A stretch of DNA of 64,000 nt from Bermanella sp. WJH001 (GTDB taxonomy: Bacteria; Pseudomonadota; Gammaproteobacteria; Pseudomonadales; Oceanobacteraceae), in the NCBI RefSeq assembly GCF_030070105.1, contig NZ_JASJOO010000002.1, forward strand, positions 124,001-188,000. Reading direction: 5' to 3'. The stretch's first letter is position 1; the number at the start of each line of letters is the position of its first letter. The notes under the pieces are model-generated. The model ran no database searches and had not been told where the DNA came from. It saw nothing but the letters and a program-made list of their open reading frames with translations. Both the position numbers and the translations under genes were made by a program. Positions 35,895 to 45,223 of the stretch are shown here, in pieces.

Positions 35895-36245
35895 ATGTCG
35901 GTTCATGAAAAGATTAATTATGTAGAGTTGCCTGCCCATGATTTAGAAAAGGTGAAAGCTTTTTTTACAAAAGCGTTTTCATGGAAGTTTACCGATTACG
36001 GTTCACAATACACGGCATTTACCTATTCAGGCATTGATGGTGGTTTTTTTAAGGCGCCGCTTTCTTCGAAGACTCAAAATGGAGCGGCATTAATTGTTTT
36101 ATACAGTGAAAATATACAACACAGTCTTGATAAAGTTGAGCAAGCAGGTGGGAAGATAAGTAAGCCAATCTTTGAGTTTCCAGGTGGGCGCCGTTTTCAC
36201 TTTCAAGACCCATGTGATAATGAATGGGCGGTTTGGTCACTATAA
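35895..36245 (+). CDS. VOC-family (glyoxalase/bleomycin-resistance fold) protein
   Basis: Small protein of 116 residues with two beta-alpha-beta-beta-beta units of the vicinal oxygen chelate fold. It opens INYVELPAHDLEKVKAFF and ends RFHFQDPCDNEWAVWS, typical of the uncharacterised YetH/PhnB-like VOC group. Metal ligands and substrate cannot be assigned. GGAGGTG precedes the ATG. Its stop is one base from the end of the convergent kinase gene. Confidence 0.82.
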   Translation: MSVHEKINYVELPAHDLEKVKAFFTKAFSWKFTDYGSQYTAFTYSGIDGGFFKAPLSSKTQNGAALIVLYSENIQHSLDKVEQAGGKISKPIFEFPGGRRFHFQDPCDNEWAVWSL

Positions 36246-36246
36246 A

Positions 36247-37746
36247 TCAATCTACATCATTTTCGGTTGCAGTGATCTTTTTAGGCAGAGTAATAATAAA
36301 TTGGCTGCCTTCACCAAGTGTAGAATTGACATCAATGGTGCCTTGCAATTTATGGCTCACAATATTGTAAATAATATGCATGCCTAAGCCTGTGCCACCA
36401 TTGCCACGTTTGGTTGTAAAAAATGGATCAAAAATCTTTTTCCTGACTTCATCACTCATTCCTTTACCATCATCACTGTATGTGATTTCAATATCCTCTT
36501 TTAGTTGTTTAACTTGAATGCGGATATTGCCATTATCAGTGGGCTCATAAGCGTGTATCAGACTATTCATTATAAGGTTGGTGAATACTTGGGAAAGCGC
36601 ACCCGGTAAGCTGTGAATGATGATGTCTGGCTCGCAGTCTAAGATGATACCCACTTGGTAACGTTTCAGATTAGGCTTTAAGGTATAAAGTGTCTCTTGT
36701 AGGTAATCATTTAAATTAAAATCACGATCTTCATCGTAACTTTGATCTGCACTCACTTGTTTGAAGCTGGTCATCAAGTCACTGGCACGAACCAAGTTAG
36801 CGCTCATTAATCGAATGCCATCATTAAAGGTTTCTATAAATACTTTTAATTCATTTTTGGTGAGGGTGCCTTCGTAAAATCCTTTTTCTAATTGCTTAAG
36901 GCTGTCTTCTACGTAACTGGCACTGGTTCTGGCAACACCCAGTGGTGTGTTTATCTCATGACTAATGCCTGCAACCAAAGAGCCAAGGGAGGCCATTTTT
37001 TCACTTTCAACTAATTGAGATTGGGTGTGTTTTAGTTCGACTAATGCTTGTTCTGCTTTGTCTCGTTCAGACGTAAGCATGGCATCATGTTGCACTTGTT
37101 TGAGCTGTGCTTCGTTGAATGTTTCAACCAGGGTGCCAATCTCGTCGCTACTGCGCCAGTTAACAGGGTGGTGCTTGCCGTCTTCTTGGAAGGCTTCGAT
37201 GCTTTTCATAATGGATTCGATTGGGCTGACTACCCAGCGCCGGAACACTAAAAAAACAACGATAAAGATGCTCAGCAGGGCTACTAATGCCGTTGGTATA
37301 CGGCTTAGTAGTATGAATTTTAATCTATCGTTATCCAGTTCAACACGAAAAGAGGCAACAACGACCCCAATGTATTGGTTCTCAAAAATAATCGGTTCGC
37401 TGAAAAGCTCTACATTTGGAGACTCAGGGTGTTGGCAGTTTTCGGGTGAGTTTTCTGTAAAGTTGGCATCTGACATTAACTCTATGCATAGAATATGAGG
37501 ATCTTGGGCATATTGGGTGAGGTAGTTGTTAATAAACTGTTGGTCTAAATTCCACGTGGGAATCGCCACCACTTTGGCTAATTGTTGAACTTGTGTCTTA
37601 ACTTGAGCCAGTTGAGTGGCTTTGAGGCTTTGACTCTCAATGTAAATAATTGCAGCCGCATAGAGCACACCCGCCATTAATGTGAATGGCAGTGAGATAA
37701 AAAATAGTCGTTTGACCAGACTGTTTTTTGTCATATTAGGTGGCAA
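36247..37746 (-). CDS. membrane sensor histidine kinase
   Basis: Kinase of 499 residues: TM1 (about 14-36), a periplasmic sensor of ~110 residues with three cysteines, TM2 (about 147-167), HAMP (~168-220), coiled coil, HisKA dimerisation domain with phosphoacceptor H263 (AGISHEINTPLG), and a HATPase domain with D-D-G-K-G-M-S and GTGLGMHI. The likely start is TTG at 37746, with AAGG 7 bases upstream; the next ATG is 12 bases in. No response regulator adjoins, so its partner is unknown (orphan kinase). Confidence 0.9.
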   Translation of the reverse strand: MPPNMTKNSLVKRLFFISLPFTLMAGVLYAAAIIYIESQSLKATQLAQVKTQVQQLAKVVAIPTWNLDQQFINNYLTQYAQDPHILCIELMSDANFTENSPENCQHPESPNVELFSEPIIFENQYIGVVVASFRVELDNDRLKFILLSRIPTALVALLSIFIVVFLVFRRWVVSPIESIMKSIEAFQEDGKHHPVNWRSSDEIGTLVETFNEAQLKQVQHDAMLTSERDKAEQALVELKHTQSQLVESEKMASLGSLVAGISHEINTPLGVARTSASYVEDSLKQLEKGFYEGTLTKNELKVFIETFNDGIRLMSANLVRASDLMTSFKQVSADQSYDEDRDFNLNDYLQETLYTLKPNLKRYQVGIILDCEPDIIIHSLPGALSQVFTNLIMNSLIHAYEPTDNGNIRIQVKQLKEDIEITYSDDGKGMSDEVRKKIFDPFFTTKRGNGGTGLGMHIIYNIVSHKLQGTIDVNSTLGEGSQFIITLPKKITATENDVD

Positions 37747-37850
37747 ACTGTAGCCTTCTAAGTATCTGATGCTTATATGATTATTCTATCTTATAAAGAT
37801 TAGGCTGAAAGCGTAATTTGAGCCAACTTTAAAATAGATTGTCTGACAAG

Positions 37851-37879
37851 TGGACTGTCTGGGTGCATCGCGCCATAAT
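37851..37879 (+). promoter_or_regulatory. sigma-70-type promoter of the fatty acyl-CoA reductase gene
   Basis: TGGACT (37851-37856), a 17-bp spacer and CATAAT (37874-37879) fit a sigma-70 promoter. Immediately after lies the palindrome TGTACAGTACA (37879-37889), placed where a repressor would block initiation. The reductase ATG is 73 bp downstream. Confidence 0.45.
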
Positions 37880-37951
37880 GTACAGTACAAATTGATACTA
37901 GCTGATTGATTTCGGCCAAAACATAATAAAAACAACAAAACAGGCATTTCA

Positions 37952-39487
37952 ATGAGTCAGGTTAATTCCCTTTCCGTAGTTGAATCATTCGCCCATAAAC
38001 GGGTTTTAATCACTGGTGTTACCGGCTTTTTAGGTAAGGCAATCCTTGAAAAAATACTGCGTGAAACCCCAGATGTTTCCCAGATATGTCTATTGGTACG
38101 TTCAAGTACACGCTTGAGTGCCCATGAACGCTGCATGGCAGATGTATTTGATTCTAGTTTATTTGATGTTTTACGAGACAAACATGGTGCAGGCTTTGAT
38201 GCGTTCATAGCCAGCAAGGTTACAGTGGTTTCTGGCGAATTAACCTTGCCACTATTTGGATTGTCGCAGGAGGCATTTACTAAAATTGCTCAATCCCTTG
38301 ATTTGGTGATTAACTCGGCTGCCAGCGTTAACTTTCGTGAGGCCATGGATCAAGCCCTTAACATTAATGCACTGAGTCTGAATAACATCGTGGCTTTAAC
38401 TCAGCATAAGGGTGACTGCGCAAATCCTACTAAGGTCTTACAAATATCCACATGTTACGTAAACGGCTTTAACCGTGGAGTGATGCGTGAAGAGGTGGTA
38501 TCGCCAGCTTCTGGGCTGATTGCGCGAAAAGATGACGATACTTTTGATATTCAACCTGTCATTGAGCAATTAAATACGAAAATAGAGCGTATTTATCAAT
38601 CGACAGATAATGCTGAAAAGCAGCAGAAGAAATTAATTCAATTAGGGATTCAGCAAAGTCAGCACTTTGGTTGGAATGACACCTATACATTTACCAAGTG
38701 GCTTGGTGAGCAACTTTTAATTCAAGCCCTTGATAAGCAAAATGTGACTATTTTACGCCCATCGATTATTGAGAGCGCGGTGAGTTCTCCATTACCTGGT
38801 TGGGTTGAGGGTGTGAAAGTCGCGGATGCACTTATTTATGCGTATGCAAAAGGGCGAGTGTCTATTTTCCCTGGTGAAGATAATGGCATTTTGGACGTGA
38901 TTCCGGTTGATTTGGTCGCTAACTCTGCGTTGTTGTGCAGTGCGCAGTTATTTCAAAAAACCACGACTTATCGCATTTATCAGTGCTGTAGTGGGCGATT
39001 AAACCCAATTAAGCTTAAGCAGTTTATTGATTATGTGCAGCAAGCCTCTTTGCAACAATACAAACAGTTACCGAAATTATTTGCAGGCAAACCTCAAGAT
39101 ACATTTAAAACCGTTAGCCCAAAGACCTTCCGTTTGTATATGGCCGCTTTGAAAGGCAGTACGTGGCTGAAAACAATCATCGGGCGCTCATTTGGCTCTA
39201 AAAATGCCAGTCGCTTAATGGAAAAAGCAAATACTACAGCCAGTTTAGCCATGATTTTTGGTTTTTATACAGCCCCTAAATATCGCTTTGATTCGCTACA
39301 ATTAGAACAGTTGCAAAGTCGCTTCTCGATTGTTGAGCAAAAAGCGTTTAATACCAAGGCAGATAGTTATAGCTGGAAAGTGTATTTACAGAAAATTCAT
39401 TTAGCTGGGCTGCATAAATATGCACTAGCGGGAAAACCTGATTTGACCCAAAAATCTAACTTAAACAAAGAAAAACAAGCGGCATAA
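37952..39487 (+). CDS. alcohol-forming fatty acyl-CoA reductase (wax ester pathway)
   Basis: Protein of 511 residues with an N-terminal extended-SDR/NAD_binding_4 domain: NADPH motif G22-V-T-G25-F-L-G28, S-T-C-Y near 166-169, and catalytic Y245-x3-K249 (YTFTKWLGEQLL). A C-terminal sterile/FAR domain follows (from about 360, ending KIHLAGLHKYAL). Segments such as INSAASVNFRE and RIYQCCSG match my recollection of the ~513-residue Marinobacter reductase that converts fatty acyl-CoA to fatty alcohol with 2 NADPH. The alcohol would feed a wax synthase encoded elsewhere. Monocistronic. Confidence 0.9.
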   Translation: MSQVNSLSVVESFAHKRVLITGVTGFLGKAILEKILRETPDVSQICLLVRSSTRLSAHERCMADVFDSSLFDVLRDKHGAGFDAFIASKVTVVSGELTLPLFGLSQEAFTKIAQSLDLVINSAASVNFREAMDQALNINALSLNNIVALTQHKGDCANPTKVLQISTCYVNGFNRGVMREEVVSPASGLIARKDDDTFDIQPVIEQLNTKIERIYQSTDNAEKQQKKLIQLGIQQSQHFGWNDTYTFTKWLGEQLLIQALDKQNVTILRPSIIESAVSSPLPGWVEGVKVADALIYAYAKGRVSIFPGEDNGILDVIPVDLVANSALLCSAQLFQKTTTYRIYQCCSGRLNPIKLKQFIDYVQQASLQQYKQLPKLFAGKPQDTFKTVSPKTFRLYMAALKGSTWLKTIIGRSFGSKNASRLMEKANTTASLAMIFGFYTAPKYRFDSLQLEQLQSRFSIVEQKAFNTKADSYSWKVYLQKIHLAGLHKYALAGKPDLTQKSNLNKEKQAA

Positions 39488-39501
39488 TCTTTTGCAGTAT
39501 T

Positions 39502-39532
39502 GGTTGAACGTGCTTTTTAAGCAGGTTCAACC
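39502..39532. terminator. bidirectional terminator containing the trmO stop codon
   Basis: Arms GGTTGAAC (39502-39509) and GTTCAACC (39525-39532), one mismatch, then an inner 5-bp stem TGCTT/AAGCA with a TTT loop. It lies between the convergent reductase and trmO genes, and the trmO stop codon at 39517 falls within it. A T-rich stretch follows on the plus strand. Confidence 0.65.
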
Positions 39533-40215
39533 GCTTTTACTTCTATTATTTCTTCATTATCTTTGATGTCATATACCCATGTGACATTCATATTTTCCAA
39601 GTTTGCGCCGTACACTCTTGTGTTGTCTATTTTATGAAATGCCGGTTTAGGGTCTTGTGAAAGTACCTGCGTAATCAAGGTTTGGAGTGGTTTATTATTG
39701 GCAAGTGCCTGTGCTGCGTTGTTTGAAAATATAACGGGGAGTGATTTGGGGGCTGTCTGAGCAAATGGGTAGACAGCATCCGCGATGCTATCGCTATAAG
39801 GTATGTAAGGTTTGATATCAATAATAGGGGTGCCGTCAATTAAATCCAAACCACTTACGTGCAGCACTACCATGCCTTGGGAAATTTCAACACGGTCTAA
39901 TTTTACAACTGACATGCCCATTGCATTTGGGCGGTGGGTTGCGCGAGTTGCAAAAACACCCATTTTTTTATTACCACCTAACCTAGGTGGTCGTACCTTA
40001 GCCTTCCAACCTTGATCGAGGCATTGATGAAACATAAAGTGCAACCAAACATGGCTGCATTCCTCTAGGCCAGCAACGCTGTCAGGGTCATTAAAAGGAG
40101 GTACTAATGTGATTACGCCAGTTGCGGCATTGACAAGCCCCGGTTGTCTTGGGGTGGCGAATTTTTCTTTATAACAAGATTGCACAAAAGCAATTGGAGT
40201 GACTTCAAATTTCAT
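39517..40215 (-). CDS. trmO: tRNA (N6-threonylcarbamoyladenosine(37)-N6)-methyltransferase TrmO
   Basis: SAM-dependent enzyme of 232 residues that adds a methyl group to t6A37 in tRNA-Thr. The family's beta-barrel segment is evident: PRQPGLVNAATGVITLVPPF, then HVWLHFMFH, then FATRATHRPNAMGMSVVKLD and LDLIDGTPIIDIKPYIPYSD. The C-terminal part (about 160-225) matches the second domain of the E. coli protein. Formerly annotated TsaA/YaeB. Confidence 0.93.
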   Translation of the reverse strand: MKFEVTPIAFVQSCYKEKFATPRQPGLVNAATGVITLVPPFNDPDSVAGLEECSHVWLHFMFHQCLDQGWKAKVRPPRLGGNKKMGVFATRATHRPNAMGMSVVKLDRVEISQGMVVLHVSGLDLIDGTPIIDIKPYIPYSDSIADAVYPFAQTAPKSLPVIFSNNAAQALANNKPLQTLITQVLSQDPKPAFHKIDNTRVYGANLENMNVTWVYDIKDNEEIIEVKAVEPA

Positions 40216-40256
40216 GGCACCATTCTAGCCATTAATTTAAGCTGACTCCAATAACT

Positions 40257-41189
40257 TTATTGCGCCGTGACAGCATGACTTTCTTTGCATACACAGACTT
40301 TGTTTCGCCCAGACTGCTTAGCTTGATATAGGGCGGCATCTGCGCGACTAAGTAAGCCGTTACTTGAGTCATCCTCTTTTAACATGGCTAAGCCAGTACT
40401 GAGAGTCACTTGCAATAATCCTTTTTCGGTTGAAATGCAAAGATCAGAAACCGTCATACGGATTCTTTCTGCAATTAGGCGCGCGTTGGCAATATTGGCA
40501 TTGTTGAGTAGAACAACAAATTCTTCACCACCGTAACGGAAGCAAATATCGGTTTGGCGAATACATTTTTTGATCTGATTAACCACTGCTTTTAATACTT
40601 CATCACCACTTAGGTGTCCGTAGCCATCATTAATACTTTTGAAATGATCAAGGTCGATCATTAACACACTTAAATCATAATTAAGGCGTTTACTTAGCTC
40701 GATTTCACGGTTCAAGTTTTCATTTAAAGCGATACGGTTACCTGCGCCTGTTAATGGGTCTTTAAAGGCTTGATCTAAAGCACTGCGGTATCGAATGGCA
40801 TTTCTTAACGGGTAAACCAACGTTCCCATGAGGGCTTCTAAATTAGCCAGTTCGTGTTCACGAAAGCGGGTACTGCGAAAAAAGGTTAAATCTCCCAAGT
40901 AGCTTCCTTGGGCTTTAAGTTGGTAATTGCTGCTGTGGACCCCTAAGGTACCCAATGTAAATTGAATATTGAGATCACTATTTTCATAAACAAGGCCGTC
41001 GATTAGAACGGTGCTTGCGATCTCTTTTTGGAAAATACCAAGGAGTGTTTGATAGTCCAAACTGGTTTGTAGGAATGTGGCTAGGCGAATTAATACATCC
41101 GATTTAATTTGTGGCTTTGCTGCAAGCTGAGAGTAGGGCGTCAGCTTGTCATCATGTAATTCTGTTGTATTTGAAAATTGAGTCGCCAT
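40257..41189 (-). CDS. GGDEF diguanylate cyclase
   Basis: Soluble protein of 310 residues. A GAF-like region spans about 30-135; the GGDEF domain follows (about 140-305) with DPLTGAGNR, the active-site GGEEF at 220-224, and an RxxD inhibitory site at R211-x2-D214 spaced correctly before it. It should make cyclic di-GMP from two GTP with product inhibition. The signal sensed is unknown. It stands alone, 41 bp upstream of trmO on the same strand. Confidence 0.92.
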   Translation of the reverse strand: MATQFSNTTELHDDKLTPYSQLAAKPQIKSDVLIRLATFLQTSLDYQTLLGIFQKEIASTVLIDGLVYENSDLNIQFTLGTLGVHSSNYQLKAQGSYLGDLTFFRSTRFREHELANLEALMGTLVYPLRNAIRYRSALDQAFKDPLTGAGNRIALNENLNREIELSKRLNYDLSVLMIDLDHFKSINDGYGHLSGDEVLKAVVNQIKKCIRQTDICFRYGGEEFVVLLNNANIANARLIAERIRMTVSDLCISTEKGLLQVTLSTGLAMLKEDDSSNGLLSRADAALYQAKQSGRNKVCVCKESHAVTAQ

Positions 41190-41410
41190 AACCGGGCCTC
41201 ATACATTAAAAGATCAACTTGAATAAGCGATAACCATGCCAATCATGCAGCTTTAATGAACTTCATATATATCAATAACTTACGGTGTTTTTGTGAGGGT
41301 GTGTAACAGATTAAGCGGGATTTGACGGCTTTTGAGCCTTTAGTATGGGTGATGTGTCAGATTATTGAACGTTATTATTATTGGTAGTTACATTCTTTTG
41401 ACGCTTTCTG

Positions 41411-41436
41411 ACCAGCTTGATTTTTTACAAGCTGGT
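41411..41436 (-). terminator. hairpin downstream of the yciK-type gene
   Basis: Perfect 9-bp stem ACCAGCTTG (41411-41419) with 41428-41436, 8-base loop, 15 bp past the stop codon. There is no clear T-run on the minus strand. The remaining gap 41190-41410 shows no gene. Confidence 0.5.
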
Positions 41437-41451
41437 CGTCAAAAAAACGTT

Positions 41452-42183
41452 TTATTGCTGGAATGTTAGAGCTTGGCCATGTGTGCTGTGACCGGCATCA
41501 CTCATTAAGTGAATGTATTCATCAATGATGGCGTGGGGTGTTTTTACCGTTTCAGGATTTTCGGCAGGGTAGGCTGCTGCGCGCATGCTGGTGCGAGTGC
41601 CTCCTGGGTTGTAGCTGTTAACACGCACTTTGCTGGTGTTTTCGAGTTCAGCCGCCATGGTTTGCATGAGGCCCTCAATAGCAAATTTAGATACGGCGTA
41701 AGCCCCCCAAAACGCTTTGCTTTCTCGGCCAACACTTGAAGAGGTGAAAATAATGGAAGCGTGTTTGTCACTGCTTTCAAGTAAGGGTAATAGGGTGCGA
41801 GACATTAAGAACTGGCTATTAACATTGATATCCATCACCTTGCTCCATGTTTGCCAGTTATAGTTGGCTATGGGGGTTTTTTGTCCCAGCATGGCTGCAT
41901 TTAGTAATAATCCGTCTAAACGTCCGAACTCCTTTTGAATCATGTCACGTAATTGGAAATAAGCTTCTTCAGGGGCTGTTTCGAGGTCGAACGCCACGAT
42001 TACAGGTTCAGGTAAACCTTGGGCCATAAAGTCATCGTAAATGGCATTCAGTTTATCTTCTGTGCGGGCCAATAAAATCACTGTGGCACCTGCTTGGGCG
42101 AAGCCGTATGAGGCTGCTTCTCCGATACCATAGCTGGCACCCGTTACGAGTATGATTTTGTCCTGAAGTGGTTTTGTGTTCAT
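41452..42183 (-). CDS. yciK: YciK-family SDR oxidoreductase
   Basis: Classical SDR of 243 residues with GASYGIG near the N-terminus, N-A-A after strand 4, S-S-S-V-G-R-E and catalytic Y-A-V-S-K. Sequence and position after the phosphatase gene match the YciK oxidoreductases of gammaproteobacteria, whose substrate is not settled. The ATG at 42183 is preferred (GGA 9 bases upstream) over a TTG 24 bases earlier that would overlap the preceding gene. Last in the mtaD-ubiG-mupP-yciK transcription unit. Confidence 0.85.
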   Translation of the reverse strand: MNTKPLQDKIILVTGASYGIGEAASYGFAQAGATVILLARTEDKLNAIYDDFMAQGLPEPVIVAFDLETAPEEAYFQLRDMIQKEFGRLDGLLLNAAMLGQKTPIANYNWQTWSKVMDINVNSQFLMSRTLLPLLESSDKHASIIFTSSSVGRESKAFWGAYAVSKFAIEGLMQTMAAELENTSKVRVNSYNPGGTRTSMRAAAYPAENPETVKTPHAIIDEYIHLMSDAGHSTHGQALTFQQ

Positions 42184-42200
42184 AGTGTTTCCGCAAAAAA

Positions 42201-42929
42201 TTAACAATTGGCCGCTTGCGGTGATGATTTGCCGCTTTGTGGAGCCAGTAGTATTTTCAAAAGTGTATGTAATTCGTGTGATGTTTCAACGCACCAGTTA
42301 GCTTGCCAACTTTTTGCCTCTTCTGGTGTATGAACATAGCCATAGCCTGCTGCGATGGTGGGCATATTGGCGCGTTTTCCTGCTTCTATATCTCGAGCAT
42401 GATCGCCGACATAGATGCATTGTTCTGGGTTTAGCTGGATGTCATTGCATGCTTTATATAATGGCTCTGGGTCGGGCTTTGTATGTGTGACATCGTCAGG
42501 GCAAACCAATGTATTAATGCGCTGGTCAAGTTTAAGGGCTTTGAGCAATGCTTCACTGTAGATGCGAGGTTTATTGGTCACAATTCCCCAGGGAATGTGG
42601 TTGTTTTCACACCAGTCTAATGTGTCATTTAGTCCATCAAATAGCTGACTTTTTCGAGCAATGTGTTTTAAGTAAAGGCTCAAAAATTGTTGTTTTTTGT
42701 TCTCAAACTCAGGGTGTGATTCGATTATGTCAAAACCTAAAGTAATCATTGCGCGGGCCCCGTCACTCACGACCTTTCGGATGGCATTAGCGGGTAAAGG
42801 GGGCAGCTGATTTTCTTGGCGTAAATCATTCAGGCAAAGGATAAAGTCTTCTGCGGTATCAATTAAGGTGCCGTCTAAATCAAATAACACGCCCTTATAG
42901 GTTGTTGCGTTTGAGTGGCTATTTAACAT
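42201..42929 (-). CDS. mupP: HAD phosphatase, probable MurNAc 6-phosphate phosphatase MupP
   Basis: HAD-superfamily phosphatase of 242 residues, with nucleophile D17-x-D19 (LFDLDGTLID), motif II T-N in GIVTNKP, and motif IV GDHARDIEAG. By sequence alone it looks like phosphoglycolate phosphatase (Gph). Its position between ubiG and yciK, near gyrA, is that of mupP in Pseudomonas, which dephosphorylates MurNAc 6-phosphate in cell-wall recycling. The MupP call therefore depends on synteny. One base separates it from ubiG. Confidence 0.8.
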   Translation of the reverse strand: MLNSHSNATTYKGVLFDLDGTLIDTAEDFILCLNDLRQENQLPPLPANAIRKVVSDGARAMITLGFDIIESHPEFENKKQQFLSLYLKHIARKSQLFDGLNDTLDWCENNHIPWGIVTNKPRIYSEALLKALKLDQRINTLVCPDDVTHTKPDPEPLYKACNDIQLNPEQCIYVGDHARDIEAGKRANMPTIAAGYGYVHTPEEAKSWQANWCVETSHELHTLLKILLAPQSGKSSPQAANC

Positions 42930-42930
42930 G

Positions 42931-43629
42931 TTAGGCCGGCTTAGTGGTTTGCATTAAGTAATTTACGTCAGTATCACGGCCTAATTTATAGGTCTTTGTA
43001 ATAGGGTTGTAGCTCATGCCAATTAACTCGCCAACGCTTAGGCCGGTATGGCGCGCCCATGCGGCCAATTCGCTTGGACGGATGAATTTCTTATAATCGT
43101 GAGTGCCTTTAGGCAGCATATTAAGCACATATTCGGCCCCGACCACGGCCAATAAAAAACTTTTTGGATTTCGGTTTAACGTAGAAAAAAACACCTGGCC
43201 ACCAGGCTTGCATAATTTATAACACGCTTGGATGATAGAAGCAGGGTCCGGTACGTGTTCTAGCATTTCTAGGCAGGTGACCACATCAAAAGATTCAGGT
43301 TGTGCTTCGGCTAGCTCTTCAACGGGGACTTTTTTATAGTCTATGTTTAAACCGCTTTCTAAGGCATGCAGTTTTGCAATTTTAAGTGGGGCTTCACCCA
43401 TATCAATACCTGTTACGGTGGCACCACGTTGTGCCATGGCTTCACTCAATATGCCGCCGCCACAACCCACATCTAGCACGGTTTTGCCTGCAAGTTGCGC
43501 ATGGCCATCAATGAAATTGGTGCGCAATGGATTAATGTCATGCAAGGGTTTGAATTCACTTTCTTTGTCCCACCAGCGACTGGCGAGAGCTTCAAATTTT
43601 GCCACTTCTGCGTGATCTACATTACTCAT
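42931..43629 (-). CDS. ubiG: ubiquinone biosynthesis O-methyltransferase UbiG
   Basis: SAM-dependent methyltransferase of 232 residues performing both O-methylations in ubiquinone synthesis. SAM motif I is [35 protein letters not shown] at the N-terminus and [12 protein letters not shown] are UbiG-specific. The ATG at 43629 has GGA 7 bases upstream; a TTG 12 bases earlier is less likely. Between mtaD (33 bp gap) and mupP. Confidence 0.95.
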   Translation of the reverse strand: MSNVDHAEVAKFEALASRWWDKESEFKPLHDINPLRTNFIDGHAQLAGKTVLDVGCGGGILSEAMAQRGATVTGIDMGEAPLKIAKLHALESGLNIDYKKVPVEELAEAQPESFDVVTCLEMLEHVPDPASIIQACYKLCKPGGQVFFSTLNRNPKSFLLAVVGAEYVLNMLPKGTHDYKKFIRPSELAAWARHTGLSVGELIGMSYNPITKTYKLGRDTDVNYLMQTTKPA

Positions 43630-43662
43630 GATGTTTTCCAAATCAAAATTGTATATTCAGTT

Positions 43663-44985
43663 TTAATCTTTTTTAGGGCAAATCTTATCAGCCCAACCTT
43701 GAGCCATCTCAATTAATTGTGATGTATTAAAATGGCAAAGCTGTTTGTTTTGTACTTGAAGTTTTCCTGCCACCCAAACGTGATCCACTTGTGAGGCGCT
43801 TGAGCTATAAACTATGTGTGATACAGGATCATAAACGGGGGCACAGTAAATGGTATTGAAATCAAAGCTAATGATGTCAGCTTGTTTGCCAACTTTTAAT
43901 GAGCCGATTTCGTTTTCTTTACCCAAGGCTTTGGCGCCGTTGATGGTGGCCATTTTAATGGCTTCAATGGCAGGTAAAGCACTTGCATTTTGAGCCACTC
44001 CTTTTGCTAGTAGGGCGGCAGTATGCATTTCACCTTGCATGTCTAAGTCGTTGTTGCTGGCTGCGCCATCTGTACCCAGGGCCACATTTATGTGCTTTGT
44101 TTGAAGCTCATGAACCGGGCAAAAACCACTGGCCAATTTTAAATTGGATTCAGGGCAGTGAATGATGTGTACGTTATGTTCTTTGAATATGTGTTGGTCA
44201 ACTTCATTGGCTTGTGTCACGTGCACGGCTTGCACATCAGGGCCCCAAAAGCCTAAGTCTCGTAAACGCTCGCTCGGACGTTTTCCTGTTTTTTCAATGG
44301 CATCGGCCACTTCAAATTCTGTTTCATGCAGGTGAATTTGAATCGGCATGCCTAATTGGTCGGCTAAAGAGCGGACTTTTTTGATGGGCTCGTCGCTCAC
44401 TGTATACGGTGCATGAGGGCCAAAGCCAATGTCGATTAATGGGTGATGTTTGAATGTGTCGTGAGCATGTATGATTTTTTCAATATATTCATCTGGACCG
44501 CTGCCATAAGGGGTTGGGAAGTCTAGAATGGGCCCATAAAAAGTACCGCGCATACCGTATTGTGCGGCCACTTCTGCGGCTACTTCTGGGAAAAAATACA
44601 TATCAGAAAAACTGGTCGTACCACTTTTTAACATCTCGGCTATGGCTAGTTTGGTGCCATCGGCCACAAACTCTGGGCTTACCCATTGTCCTTCGGCAGG
44701 CCAGATATGATCTTCAAGCCATGTCATCAGAGGCAAATCATCTGCTAATCCTTTGAATAAACTCATGGCAGCATGACCATGGCAGTTTACGAAGCCGGGC
44801 ATGATCAATTGATTTTCAAGTATATATTCTTGTGCGTCGCAATATTCTAAATGTGCCTGTTCGCTGGGTAGAATATCTTTGATGATATTTTGTTCGATGA
44901 CAAGGCTGTGGTTGGTTAATAATTCATCATTCTCAAGTGTTAAAATCCACTTAGGAGTAATTAGGCTTATTTCATGTGTCGTCAT
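43663..44985 (-). CDS. mtaD: TRZ/ATZ-family deaminase (methylthioadenosine/adenosylhomocysteine type)
   Basis: Amidohydrolase of 440 residues. Zinc ligands lie in VNCHGHAAMSL, and later in GFGPHAPYTV, IHLHETEFE and LGTDGAASNN. In Pseudomonas the gene in this position deaminates methylthioadenosine to methylthioinosine. The ATG at 44985 is chosen, with AAAGGGG 6 bases upstream. First gene of a minus-strand unit with ubiG, mupP and yciK; divergent from gyrA across a 238-bp gap that contains a 10-bp direct repeat (CGCCGAATAA at 45129 and 45187). Confidence 0.88.
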   Translation of the reverse strand: MTTHEISLITPKWILTLENDELLTNHSLVIEQNIIKDILPSEQAHLEYCDAQEYILENQLIMPGFVNCHGHAAMSLFKGLADDLPLMTWLEDHIWPAEGQWVSPEFVADGTKLAIAEMLKSGTTSFSDMYFFPEVAAEVAAQYGMRGTFYGPILDFPTPYGSGPDEYIEKIIHAHDTFKHHPLIDIGFGPHAPYTVSDEPIKKVRSLADQLGMPIQIHLHETEFEVADAIEKTGKRPSERLRDLGFWGPDVQAVHVTQANEVDQHIFKEHNVHIIHCPESNLKLASGFCPVHELQTKHINVALGTDGAASNNDLDMQGEMHTAALLAKGVAQNASALPAIEAIKMATINGAKALGKENEIGSLKVGKQADIISFDFNTIYCAPVYDPVSHIVYSSSASQVDHVWVAGKLQVQNKQLCHFNTSQLIEMAQGWADKICPKKD

Positions 44986-45223
44986 GCACAACCCCTTTGT
45001 TTAAAAAGTGAACGTAATTGAGTAAAGTGCTGCCAGTATAACTGAAAAGGCAGGTTTTTGGCCCTTTTGATTAGTGGTAATACTTTCATTTATGGTAAAG
45101 TGGCTGGCTTTATTGGGGCCTGCAAGAGCGCCGAATAAGAGAGTGATTCGACTCATTATTGAGTGGCTCTTGTTATATAACAATAACGCCGAATAAATTG
45201 GCGGAAGAATAAAGGATGCCTGC

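Noticed and set aside
37025-37498. Open frame of 157 codons on the plus strand opposite the histidine kinase
   Set aside because: Serine- and threonine-rich product with no domain; antisense of a strongly recognisable kinase.
42201-42929. Phosphoglycolate phosphatase (gph)
   Set aside because: Not excluded by sequence, but gene order favours MupP; kept as the alternative.
45129-45196. 10-bp direct repeat CGCCGAATAA before gyrA as a regulator site
   Set aside because: Two copies 58 bp apart, one in a weak hairpin near the start; too little to call an operator.
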